The notes beneath the pieces were generated by a model, which was not told the origin of the DNA, ran no database searches, and was given only the letters and a program-made list of their open reading frames with translations. The translations under genes were made by a program, and so were the position numbers. This document shows, piece after piece, positions 19,241-26,315 of a stretch of DNA of 64,000 nt; positions within the stretch are counted from its first letter, which is position 1; every line of letters starts with the position of its first letter. The stretch lies in assembly GCA_017051695.1 (NCBI GenBank), contig JAFIDK010000001.1, positions 434,001-498,000 of the forward strand, written 5' to 3'. The stretch is from Algoriphagus aestuarii. GTDB taxonomy: Bacteria; Bacteroidota; Bacteroidia; Cytophagales; Cyclobacteriaceae.

Positions 19241-20140
19241 CTAAAAGTATCCGACTTTCTTCCTCGTCTCCATTGCTGCTTCGGATCGCTTATCGTCTAT
19301 TCTCGCTCCTCGCTCGGAGATGGAAGAGTCTCTGATTTCACCTACTACATCATCCAGCGACACAGCTTCCGAAAGCACAGCAGCAGTACAGGTCATGTCT
19401 CCTACCGTTCTGAATCTCACCATTTTCACCATCACTTCTTCATGGTCCTCTCTGAATACATGCTCATTGGCAGTCCAAATCAATCCATCACGAAGGAATA
19501 CCTCACGCTCATGCGCAAAGTAGATCGATGGAATCTCAATATTTTCAGTTTTAATATATTCCCAAACATCCAACTCAGTCCAGTTGGAAATCGGGAAACA
19601 ACGGACATTTTGGCCTACATGGATTTTCCCATTCAGCATATCAAAAAGCTCTGGACGCTGGTTTTTCTCATCCCACTGACCAAAGTCATCTCTTACTGAG
19701 AATACTCTTTCTTTTGCTCTTGCTTTTTCCTCATCTCTTCTCGCTCCACCGATACATGCATCGAATTTGAATTCCTCAATAGCATCCAATAGCGTCGTAG
19801 TCTGAAGGGAATTTCTACTAGAATATCTTCCTCTTTCCTCCCGGACTTTTCCTTGGTCTATAGAATCCTGAACATTTCTCACAATCAGCTCCAATCCAAG
19901 TTCTTCCACCAATCTATCCCGGAATTCTATGGTCTCTGGGAAATTATGCCCTGTATCTACGTGCAATAAAGGAAAGGGAATCTTTGCCGGGTAAAAAGCC
20001 TTCTGAGCAAGTCTAACCAAGGTAATAGAATCTTTTCCTCCAGAAAAAAGCAAAACCGGACGCTCAAACTGCGCCGCCACCTCACGAATGATGTGGATCG
20101 ATTCTGCTTCTTTTGGATTAGGTATTAATAGGTTGTTCAT
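19241..20140 (-). CDS. cysD: Sulfate adenylyltransferase subunit 2
   Basis: A 299-residue PAPS-reductase-fold enzyme: the PP-loop FSGGKDSITLVRLA at residues 32-45, LLHVDTGHNFPETIEFRD, and the family tail ISERGARIDDKRSEAAMETRKK-like region. It forms the ATP sulfurylase with CysN. It is close to the E. coli CysD length (302). The 150-base spacer from cysH is filled with degenerate repeats (a 21-bp word and GTCTTGAATCT twice), although gene order and strand suggest one operon. Confidence 0.95.
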   Translation of the reverse strand: MNNLLIPNPKEAESIHIIREVAAQFERPVLLFSGGKDSITLVRLAQKAFYPAKIPFPLLHVDTGHNFPETIEFRDRLVEELGLELIVRNVQDSIDQGKVREERGRYSSRNSLQTTTLLDAIEEFKFDACIGGARRDEEKARAKERVFSVRDDFGQWDEKNQRPELFDMLNGKIHVGQNVRCFPISNWTELDVWEYIKTENIEIPSIYFAHEREVFLRDGLIWTANEHVFREDHEEVMVKMVRFRTVGDMTCTAAVLSEAVSLDDVVGEIRDSSISERGARIDDKRSEAAMETRKKVGYF

Positions 20141-20152
20141 GATAATTATGAT

Positions 20153-20173
20153 TTACGAAGTACGATTTACGAG
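20153..20173. repeat. 21-bp intergenic word repeat, copy 2
   Basis: Identical to 17787-17807. It is followed in the cysH-cysD spacer by GTCTTGAATCT at about 20252 and again at about 20272. Confidence 0.75.
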
Positions 20174-20290
20174 CTCAAATTGCACTTCAAATTATATCGA
20201 TTAACTGGTCATTTTATCTAAGTCTTCGCTCTGACTTGCTAGCCTAGCGCCAGTCTTGAATCTTATGTCTTGCGTCTTGAATCTAAAACC

Positions 20291-20995
20291 TCACTTCGCA
20301 TGCAAGCCACACTCTTTTTTCGAGTCTTCCCACCACCAACGGCCTGCACGAGCATCCTCACCTTCCATAATCGCCCGGGTACAAGGAGCACAGCCTATGC
20401 TGATGAATCCTTTATCATGAAGTGGATTGTATGGGATATTTTTATCAGCTATATAAGCGATCATCCCATCAAATGTCCAGTCCAATAATGGATTGAATTT
20501 CAAAATCTGATTACTTTCATCCCATTCTATCCTTTTCATTCCGGATCTGTTTGCAGATTGCTCAGCTCGAAGTCCTGTAACCCAAACTTCATTATCCGAC
20601 AAGGCCCTTTTCAAGGGCTCTACCTTTCGGACAAAGCAGCAGGATTTACGGTTTTCAACAGAATCATAAAACCCATTGATCCCAATCTCTGAAACCAGTT
20701 TCTCTACTGATTCAGTAGTGGGATAATAAACTTTGATATTTTGCTTGTATTTGGCTTCCGTTCTGGATAGCAGATCCAAGGTCTCGGGAAACAATCTACC
20801 AGTGTCTAGAGAAAAGATCGAAATCGGCAATTGTGCATCCGCTATCAGCTGCGTGATCACCTGATCTTCTTGACCCAAGGAAGTAGAGAAAGTGACTTTG
20901 CCAGGGAACAAATCCGTGATCAACGCCAGACCTTCCTGCGCACTCAGCTCACTCAACTGAGCCTCTAACTCATGCATATTTTTCTTGAGTGTCAT
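20291..20995 (-). CDS. cysH: Adenylylsulfate (APS) reductase, CysH family
   Basis: A 234-residue PAPS/APS reductase. It has the four cluster cysteines Cys119-Cys120 and Cys202-x-x-Cys205 that mark the iron-sulfur, APS-using type, and the catalytic Cys229 in the C-terminal ECGLH. The PP-loop-like FSTSLGQEDQVI and LDTGRLFPET are at 36-72. Absence of an APS kinase domain in CysN agrees with APS rather than PAPS as substrate. The 5' end overlaps the DUF2061 gene by 26 bases (or 8 if the second Met is used), indicating coupled translation. Confidence 0.93.
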   Translation of the reverse strand: MTLKKNMHELEAQLSELSAQEGLALITDLFPGKVTFSTSLGQEDQVITQLIADAQLPISIFSLDTGRLFPETLDLLSRTEAKYKQNIKVYYPTTESVEKLVSEIGINGFYDSVENRKSCCFVRKVEPLKRALSDNEVWVTGLRAEQSANRSGMKRIEWDESNQILKFNPLLDWTFDGMIAYIADKNIPYNPLHDKGFISIGCAPCTRAIMEGEDARAGRWWWEDSKKECGLHAK

Positions 20996-21242
20996 CAGCT
21001 TTTACTTTAGGTACAGTTTCCCAGATTCTCTCATGGAAATAAAACAGGATGATTTTGGAGAATACCTCCACGGATCCAATAGATATTGCCATCACTAATT
21101 CCCCTGTCACGAAATAGGAAATAATCATGGTGTCAATCGTACCGACTATTCTCCAAGAGATAGACTTGAGAAAGCTTTTCGCATTGCTATCTTTTCCCGG
21201 TTTGCTGGCAAACAGCTTTTTGAGTGGTTGGTCTAAAATCAT
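20970..21242 (-). CDS. DUF2061 small membrane protein, first gene of the sulfate reduction operon
   Basis: About 90 residues from the ATG at 21242, with the DUF2061 core SISWRIVGTIDTMIISYF and SIGSVEVFSKIILFYFHERIW, forming two membrane helices. A GTG at 21269 in the same frame falls inside the promoter -7 element (21269-21276), so it cannot be the start of this transcript. The gene overlaps cysH, and family members are often seen beside cysteine/sulfate genes, so a role in sulfate uptake or membrane attachment is inferred. No sulfate permease is otherwise present in the cluster. Function is unproven. Confidence 0.85.
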   Translation of the reverse strand: MILDQPLKKLFASKPGKDSNAKSFLKSISWRIVGTIDTMIISYFVTGELVMAISIGSVEVFSKIILFYFHERIWETVPKVKADDTQEKYA

Positions 21243-21268
21243 ACAAGGTTTATTACGAGAGTAAAGCA

Positions 21269-21276
21269 CAAAAGTA
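21269..21276 (-). promoter_or_regulatory. -7 promoter element of the sulfate reduction operon
   Basis: Minus-strand TACTTTTG matches TAnnTTTG exactly, giving a leader of about 20 bases before the DUF2061 ATG. The operator at 21278-21306 abuts it on the upstream side, where a bound protein would block RNA polymerase. Confidence 0.6.
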
Positions 21277-21277
21277 T

Positions 21278-21306
21278 ATAAACCCTATAAAATATATAGG
21301 GTTTAT
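21278..21306. promoter_or_regulatory. putative Rrf2-type operator upstream of DUF2061-cysHDN
   Basis: Twelve-base arms ATAAACCCTATA (21278-21289) and TATAGGGTTTAT (21295-21306) are perfect inverse complements around a 5-base centre. The core ACCCTA-N9-TAGGGT (21282-21302) recurs upstream of rrf2. It lies between the rrf2 stop and the operon promoter. Confidence 0.7.
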
Positions 21307-21318
21307 GGTAAAAAAATT

Positions 21319-21735
21319 TTATTCTTCTCTTAGAATATCATCTAAGGTCTTGTTTTCCAGTATTTTAAGAGTTTCATCACGAACCTGGATCATTACTCGA
21401 TTTATGCCACAAACTGCTTCATTTTTACATTCAGCACAGGGTTCATAGTAGTTTAAACTCACACAAGGGAGAAGTGCAATTGGCCCATCCAGCAAACGAA
21501 TCACTCTGGAAAGAGGAATATCTTTAGGTTCCTTGATCAGATAATAACCTCCGCCTTTACCTTTTTTACTTCCAAGCATCCCCGCTTTTTTCAGTTCTAG
21601 GAGAATATTCTCCAAAAACTTATGTGAAATCCCATGCTCTTCGGCAATATCCTGAATCAATACAGTTTTTTCATCTTTGTGCTTACCGAGGTAAGTCAAG
21701 GCATGCAGGGCGTATTTGGTCTTTTTGGAAAGCAT
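21319..21735 (-). CDS. Rrf2-family transcriptional regulator with four cysteines
   Basis: From the ATG at 21735 the protein is 138 residues, starting MLSKKTKYALHALTYLG as typical Rrf2 members do (a TTG two codons earlier is less likely). A winged-helix DNA-binding domain with SHKFLENILLELKKAGML and GKGGGYYL is followed by Cys91, Cys100, Cys103 and Cys109, a possible iron-sulfur or redox sensing site like that in IscR/NsrR relatives. It directly precedes the sulfate reduction operon and shares a matching palindrome with it, so control of sulfur assimilation and of itself is the natural inference, by analogy with CymR. Whether the ligand is a cluster, cysteine or a protein partner cannot be seen. 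Confidence 0.88.
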   Translation of the reverse strand: MLSKKTKYALHALTYLGKHKDEKTVLIQDIAEEHGISHKFLENILLELKKAGMLGSKKGKGGGYYLIKEPKDIPLSRVIRLLDGPIALLPCVSLNYYEPCAECKNEAVCGINRVMIQVRDETLKILENKTLDDILREE

Positions 21736-21762
21736 GGACAAAAATAAATTATTTTGGGGAAT

Positions 21763-21783
21763 ACCCTAGTATGGTACTAGGCT
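21763..21783. promoter_or_regulatory. putative autoregulatory operator of rrf2
   Basis: ACCCTA-N9-TAGGCT, with the inner palindrome CCTAGTA (21765-21771) and TACTAGG (21775-21781), matches the core upstream of DUF2061 in both half-site sequence and 9-base spacing. It lies about 28-48 bases before the rrf2 ATG. Confidence 0.65.
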
Positions 21784-21801
21784 TTTATAAATATGATAAA
21801 A

Positions 21802-21829
21802 AAAACGGGTATGAAACCATACCCGTTTT
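21802..21829 (-). terminator. terminator of the peptide/propeller operon
   Basis: ACGGGTATG (21805-21813) and CATACCCGT (21818-21826) form a perfect 9-bp stem with A/T extension; the minus strand ends in a T run (about 21804-21797). Confidence 0.85.
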
Positions 21830-21905
21830 AATATTTATAAATAATAGCTCGTTCTTAGAGCAATTCCACATGACTCAAAGTTTAAATTTGAGTAGCCAAC
21901 TTTAA

Positions 21906-22991
21906 TTAATTCATTTGAAATTGATATAGGTTTGCCTTTCCATCATCTATATACCCAATAAGAAATTCATCTTTTTCATGAGCTGCAATCATACTAACTT
22001 CCTGATCCAACTCTAAAATTTTAATTGGTTTACCTTCCCAATCATAAACAAGGACTCTGTTACTTTTAAGTGGAAATTGATATTCCCAAGCCTGGTCAGA
22101 ATACAGTACGTAAATAAAACTTTCACTAACATCAGTGCTCACATTCCCAAATTTATTTTCCTTTATAATGGATGCATAAAATTTATCTGGTTCTGTTGAG
22201 GACTCAAACTCTGGAGGCCAAAAATGGAGGTTTTTTTTAATAGTTAACTGATTATCATTTTTAAGTTCCAAAATATCCATATTAAATGAAAAAATGGAAG
22301 TCCCTAACGCAAGAGCTTTTTTTGGATGCTTTATCAATTTGTATTGATAAGCTAAATCTAAATTTCTTGGATCCACTCCTTTAAATTGGTTGTGAAAAGG
22401 AAACTCACCTATAGATTGAACCACTTTATTTCCAAGGAATAGTGTATAAAGATTTTCGCCATTAGGAGTACCAATAAAATGATCTCCCTTTAATTTAGTA
22501 ATCACTCGGCTTTCAAAACCAAAATCCCCTTTAAATTGGATACAAGGGGAATCACTATCAAATTTCAGAATTGTTTGTAGCGAAAACTCCTGAAACTCTC
22601 GAGTTTTCATCTCAAATATCCCAATCATATTACCGTCTACCCCTGATTTGGAAATAATAGAGCTAGGTTCCAATTCACAAGGTCCTTCACCTATTTTTCC
22701 AAATTGCTTAATAATTAGATCTTGTTTGATATCAATGATTTTAAATAAATATTCAAGCTCATCATCTTTGGCGATTAACATTGAATCAAATACAAGTAAA
22801 CTACCTGCCCTGAATAAGGAATCTGATGAATTCAATCTAATCGAAGAAAGATTTTCTTTATCCATAAAATCAATTAGGGGGTCTTTCATTTCTGCTTTTT
22901 GTGAGCATGATTGAAACAACAAGGCACTTAATAAAAATATCTTTATTAAGTGCTGTTTTGATGAAAATTGAACTAAACTTTTCAAAAACAT
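21906..22991 (-). CDS. 6-bladed beta-propeller lipoprotein
   Basis: From the ATG at 22991 the protein has 361 residues (a TTG seven codons upstream would overlap the preceding peptide gene). A lipoprotein signal ends near LLFQSC. The body is beta-rich with blade-like repeats (GEGPCELEPSSIISK, FEMKTREFQEF, VLYSDQAWEYQFP, VLVYDWEGKPIKILELD), matching the family seen at 4990 and 33039. It starts 5 bases after the stop of a small secreted peptide gene, so the pair is an operon. Function unknown; binding or export of the peptide is an inference from the arrangement only. Confidence 0.72.
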   Translation of the reverse strand: MFLKSLVQFSSKQHLIKIFLLSALLFQSCSQKAEMKDPLIDFMDKENLSSIRLNSSDSLFRAGSLLVFDSMLIAKDDELEYLFKIIDIKQDLIIKQFGKIGEGPCELEPSSIISKSGVDGNMIGIFEMKTREFQEFSLQTILKFDSDSPCIQFKGDFGFESRVITKLKGDHFIGTPNGENLYTLFLGNKVVQSIGEFPFHNQFKGVDPRNLDLAYQYKLIKHPKKALALGTSIFSFNMDILELKNDNQLTIKKNLHFWPPEFESSTEPDKFYASIIKENKFGNVSTDVSESFIYVLYSDQAWEYQFPLKSNRVLVYDWEGKPIKILELDQEVSMIAAHEKDEFLIGYIDDGKANLYQFQMN

Positions 22992-22996
22992 TTTAT

Positions 22997-23209
22997 CTAT
23001 TCTACAGTACAACCAAGTCTAATCCCAGGTACTGATTCTAAATAGGAACTCCCGTCAGGTTCATAAACCATATAATAAAAGCAAACCATATCTGGAATAC
23101 TTGTATTAAAACAACAAAGACCAGGCCCTTGGGCAGAGGCACTATTATTAACAGCTGGGTAAAAAAACAAACCAACCAATAACAAAGTTAAAGAAGCAAT
23201 TCTTTTCAT
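22997..23209 (-). CDS. Small secreted Cys-rich peptide
   Basis: A 70-residue product with a signal peptide (MKRIASLTLLLVGLFFYPAV, then SASA before a likely cut) leaving a mature peptide of about 44 residues that contains four cysteines (GLCCFN, DMVCFYY, RLGCTVE), enough for two disulfides. Bacteroidota often place tiny exported proteins directly before 6-bladed propeller genes (for example the NVEALA family); this one has no NVEALA motif and I do not recognise its family. It is transcribed with the following lipoprotein gene. An oligo-G tract lies 69 bases upstream in the promoter region. Confidence 0.65.
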   Translation of the reverse strand: MKRIASLTLLLVGLFFYPAVNNSASAQGPGLCCFNTSIPDMVCFYYMVYEPDGSSYLESVPGIRLGCTVE

Positions 23210-23277
23210 GATTTTAAAGTATAAAGGTTAAATATCAATTAAAAAGTCTTTAGCGCTAAAAACCTAATCAAAATTTA

Positions 23278-23287
23278 CCCCCCCCCC
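23278..23287. repeat. run of ten C (G10 on the coding strand)
   Basis: In the peptide gene's orientation the run G10 is followed by TAAATTTTG, which resembles a -7 element, and preceded by TTTG about 22 bases before that element. Length change by slippage would alter promoter spacing. The promoter assignment is weak. Confidence 0.45.
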
Positions 23288-23460
23288 AATCCAAAAATGC
23301 AAACATTAGTTTAAATTTTTTAAAAGAAATAGTTAACTACCTGAAATTTAGATTTTTAAATTTTAGTTTTCACATTAGTATAATACACAAGCCATTATTA
23401 ATCAGTAAATAAACATCTAAGCTCCTAACAGTTAAAAGTAGCGTAATTCCGAGTTTGAAT

Positions 23461-23490
23461 GACAAAAAAATCCCCGAGGTTTTCGGGGAT
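23461..23490 (-). terminator. htpG terminator
   Basis: Stem ATCCCCGA (23470-23477) with TCGGGGAT (23483-23490), followed on the minus strand by seven T. Confidence 0.88.
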
Positions 23491-23509
23491 ATTAAATATT
23501 TGGAAATAA

Positions 23510-23540
23510 AACCTTAGGGGTTTTGGAAACCCCAAAGGTT
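23510..23540. repeat. intergenic hairpin repeat, second copy
   Basis: Arms AACCTTAGGGGTTT (23510-23523) and AAACCCCAAAGGTT (23527-23540) pair over 14 positions with a mismatch at position 7, the same plan as 14870-14901, and with G-C replacing A-T at one paired position. Confidence 0.65.
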
Positions 23541-23547
23541 GGTTCTA

Positions 23548-25434
23548 TTAAAGCAATTCCACACTTCTTTTCACAAAGGCAGTCAGGTCTTTTCCTGTCA
23601 ATAAACCTTGGGAAAGCTTGGCCAGGTCGAATGCCTGCTTAGCCAGTTTGGTTTTCTCTTCTTCTGTTTCTGCTTTTAGGACTTTATCCACTACAGGGTG
23701 GTTTCCGTTGATCGCTACTTTGTAAGCATCTGGAAGTTGGCCGTAGAAGCCCATTCCTCCGCCTCCAGTGGCAGCCATATCCTTCATCCTGCGCATAAAC
23801 TCCTCCATGGTGATCGTTACCGGAAGTTCCTCAGGACTCAAGCCTTCCACTTCTACTGTATAGGTTTTATTCCCGATTGCTTTTTCGAAAATTTCCTTCA
23901 CCTCTTTGCTCTGGTCTTCTGTTAGCAAGTTCGCATAAGTATCATCCTTCTGGATCAGTTTCTCAGCAACGTCAGCATCTACTCGCTTCAGTTGGGTCTT
24001 TTCCAATTTGGATTCCAGATTCTGGATAAAATGACTGTCGATCGGTGAATCCATCACCAAGACATCGTAGTCTTTCTTATTGGCAGACTGGATAAAGCTA
24101 TCCTGTTTGTCCAAATCAGTTGCATATAGGATGATCGCTTGCTCATTCTTATCTGTTTGATTTGGCTTTATTTTAGACTGATATTCTTCGATAGTAAAGA
24201 ATTCGCCATTGGTATTCTTAAGCAAAGCGAAGTCTTTTCCTTTTTCGTAGAACTTCTCCTCGGAGATCATTCCGTATTTCACGAACAATCCGATATCATC
24301 CCACTTATCTTCGTATGCCTTCCTGTCCTTTTTGTAAAGTTCAGCAAGCTTGTCTGCAACTTTCTTGGTGATGTAAGAATTGATTTTCTTCACATTTCCA
24401 TCCGCTTGCAAAAAACTTCTGGATACGTTTAATGGAATATCCGGAGAATCTATCACGCCATGAAGTAACATCAGGAACTCAGGAACGATGTCTTTCACTT
24501 CATCAGTGATAAACACCTGACGGCTGTATAGTTTGATCTTATTTCTCTGCAGTTCGAATTCATTTTTCACTTTCGGGAAATACAATACACCCGTTAAGTT
24601 GAAAGGATAATCCACATTTAGGTGAATCCAGAAAAGCGGATCTTCTGACATTGGATAAAGATCCTTGTAGAATTTCAGATAATCTTCATCAGTCAGATCG
24701 CTTGGAGATTTGGTCCAGATTGGCGCTGTGGTATTGATGATATTATCAACTTCTACAGATTTCCATTTCTTTTCACCTTTGTCATCGACACCATCTTCTA
24801 CTGATTCTGTTTTCGTACCAAATTTGATCGGTACCGGAAGGAATTTCGCGTACTTATCCAAAATCCCCTGAAGTTTCCACTTGTCCAGAAACTCTTCAGA
24901 ATCTTTGTTGATGTGAAGAATCACATCTGTTCCACGCTCTTTTCTCTTTCCTTTAGAAATTTCGAAAGAGGTAGAACCATCACAGGTCCACTTTGCAGCT
25001 TCTGCTCCTTCTTGGTAAGAAAGTGTATTGATCTCTACTTTGTCAGCAACCATAAACGCTGAATAGAAACCAAGACCGAACTTACCGATGATCTCATTGG
25101 CATCTTTAGCGTCTTTGAATTTCTCTACGAATTCCTCCGCACCTGAGAATGCCACTTGGTTAATGTACTTTTTGATCTCCTCTGCAGTCATCCCAAGTCC
25201 GCGGTCAGAGATGGTGATGGTTTTCTTTTTCTCGTCGAAATTCACCTCAACTGTCGTGTCACCTAGTTCGCCGGAATACTGACCTAATGTCGCAAGTCGT
25301 TTGATTTTTTGCGTTGCATCGACTGCATTGGACACCAATTCTCTTAAAAAAATCTCGTTATCAGAATAGAGAAACTTCTTGATAATAGGGAAAATGTTCT
25401 CGGTATGAATCGAGATCGTGCCTTTTTCCTGCAT
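23548..25434 (-). CDS. htpG: Chaperone HtpG (Hsp90)
   Basis: A 628-residue Hsp90: the GHKL ATPase domain with LRELVSNAVDATQKI near residue 30, SDRGLGMT and IGKFGLGFYSAFMVA, then the middle domain with SRSFLQADGNVKKI and the C-terminal dimerisation region. It folds clients in the cytosol in an ATP-driven clamp cycle. Length is normal for bacterial HtpG. It ends with a repeated hairpin and a terminator and is divergent from ccmB, with about 175 bases between them. A heat-shock sigma site was not identified. Confidence 0.96.
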   Translation of the reverse strand: MQEKGTISIHTENIFPIIKKFLYSDNEIFLRELVSNAVDATQKIKRLATLGQYSGELGDTTVEVNFDEKKKTITISDRGLGMTAEEIKKYINQVAFSGAEEFVEKFKDAKDANEIIGKFGLGFYSAFMVADKVEINTLSYQEGAEAAKWTCDGSTSFEISKGKRKERGTDVILHINKDSEEFLDKWKLQGILDKYAKFLPVPIKFGTKTESVEDGVDDKGEKKWKSVEVDNIINTTAPIWTKSPSDLTDEDYLKFYKDLYPMSEDPLFWIHLNVDYPFNLTGVLYFPKVKNEFELQRNKIKLYSRQVFITDEVKDIVPEFLMLLHGVIDSPDIPLNVSRSFLQADGNVKKINSYITKKVADKLAELYKKDRKAYEDKWDDIGLFVKYGMISEEKFYEKGKDFALLKNTNGEFFTIEEYQSKIKPNQTDKNEQAIILYATDLDKQDSFIQSANKKDYDVLVMDSPIDSHFIQNLESKLEKTQLKRVDADVAEKLIQKDDTYANLLTEDQSKEVKEIFEKAIGNKTYTVEVEGLSPEELPVTITMEEFMRRMKDMAATGGGGMGFYGQLPDAYKVAINGNHPVVDKVLKAETEEEKTKLAKQAFDLAKLSQGLLTGKDLTAFVKRSVELL

Positions 25435-25529
25435 GGCTATAAATTAGTTTAGTTTAACACATTGTTTGTCGGGCTCAGAATTGCAACTCTTGTTCCAAAG
25501 CAGATTTGATGTCAATTTGGCAGGAACGG

Positions 25530-25599
25530 AAGTCAGAAATCAAAAGTGAAAAATCTGAAATTTCACGATTTTAGATTTTTCACTTCATACTTCTGACTT
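25530..25599. repeat. long imperfect hairpin upstream of ccmB
   Basis: AAGTCAGAA (25530-25538) pairs with TTCTGACTT (25591-25599), and AAGTGAAAAATCT (25544-25556) pairs with AGATTTTTCACTT (25573-25585). The foot of the hairpin is 11 bases from the ccmB ATG, so in the mRNA it would form just before the start codon. Confidence 0.6.
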
Positions 25600-25610
25600 A
25601 CCTTTGGGTG

Positions 25611-26276
25611 ATGTGGAAAGAAATCTCGGTATTAATTCAAAAAGAACTTACGCTAGAATGGCGTCAGAAATTCGCGTTGAATGGGATTTTGCTTTATGTA
25701 GTTTCCGCAGTTTTTATTACCTATTTAAGTGTCGGTGCCAAACAGGGGAATATTTCTGCCCCAACCTGGAATGCCCTTTATTGGATCATAATTTTATTTT
25801 CTGCTGTAAATGCAGTAGCCAAAAGTTTTGTACAAGAACATCAAGGCCGGCAACTTTATTATTATATGATTGCCTCACCTGAATCGATTATCCTTTCAAA
25901 AATCATTTACAACACGGGGCTTACCTTGCTTTTGGCACTTTTGGGCTATGGCGTTTTCTCTGTGATTCTGGGAAACCCTGTACAGGATCAAGGACTTTTT
26001 CTCCTCAACCTAATTTTGGGAGCAATGGGATTTTCCGCCAGTCTGACCATGGTCAGCGGCATTGCATCCAAAGCCGGAAACAATGCCACCCTGATGGCCA
26101 TTCTTAGCTTTCCGGTGATCATTCCAATTTTACTGATGGCCATCCGCATTTCTAAAAATGCCATGGATGGTTTGGATTGGAGTGTAAGCGTAGATAAGCT
26201 GCTGACACTTTTGGCAATCAATGCTATCGTAGGAGCGGCTGGATTTATTCTCTTTCCTTATTTGTGGAGATCTTAG
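25611..26276 (+). CDS. ccmB: Heme exporter subunit CcmB
   Basis: A 221-residue membrane protein with six predicted helices, matching the ABC permease CcmB: MWKEISVLIQKELTLEWRQK at the N-terminus and the AKSFVQEHQGRQLYYYMIASP segment after the second helix. With CcmA and CcmC it loads heme onto CcmE for cytochrome c maturation. A GTG one codon earlier is also in frame; the ATG at 25611 is preferred. No ccmA gene is next to it; upstream is htpG on the opposite strand. Downstream, vapBC on the other strand separates it from ccmC. Confidence 0.9.
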   Translation: MWKEISVLIQKELTLEWRQKFALNGILLYVVSAVFITYLSVGAKQGNISAPTWNALYWIIILFSAVNAVAKSFVQEHQGRQLYYYMIASPESIILSKIIYNTGLTLLLALLGYGVFSVILGNPVQDQGLFLLNLILGAMGFSASLTMVSGIASKAGNNATLMAILSFPVIIPILLMAIRISKNAMDGLDWSVSVDKLLTLLAINAIVGAAGFILFPYLWRS

Positions 26277-26315
26277 TCTTCGCCATTCGAAATTCATCAC
26301 TCATTATTTAAAATT

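Larger units (their letters stand above)
23210..23547. other. 338-base intergenic region
   Basis: It holds, from right to left on the minus strand, a repeated hairpin (23510-23540) just after the htpG stop, the htpG terminator (23461-23490), AT-rich DNA with no gene, and a C10/G10 tract (23278-23287) upstream of the peptide gene. No ORF was supported. Confidence 0.6.
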
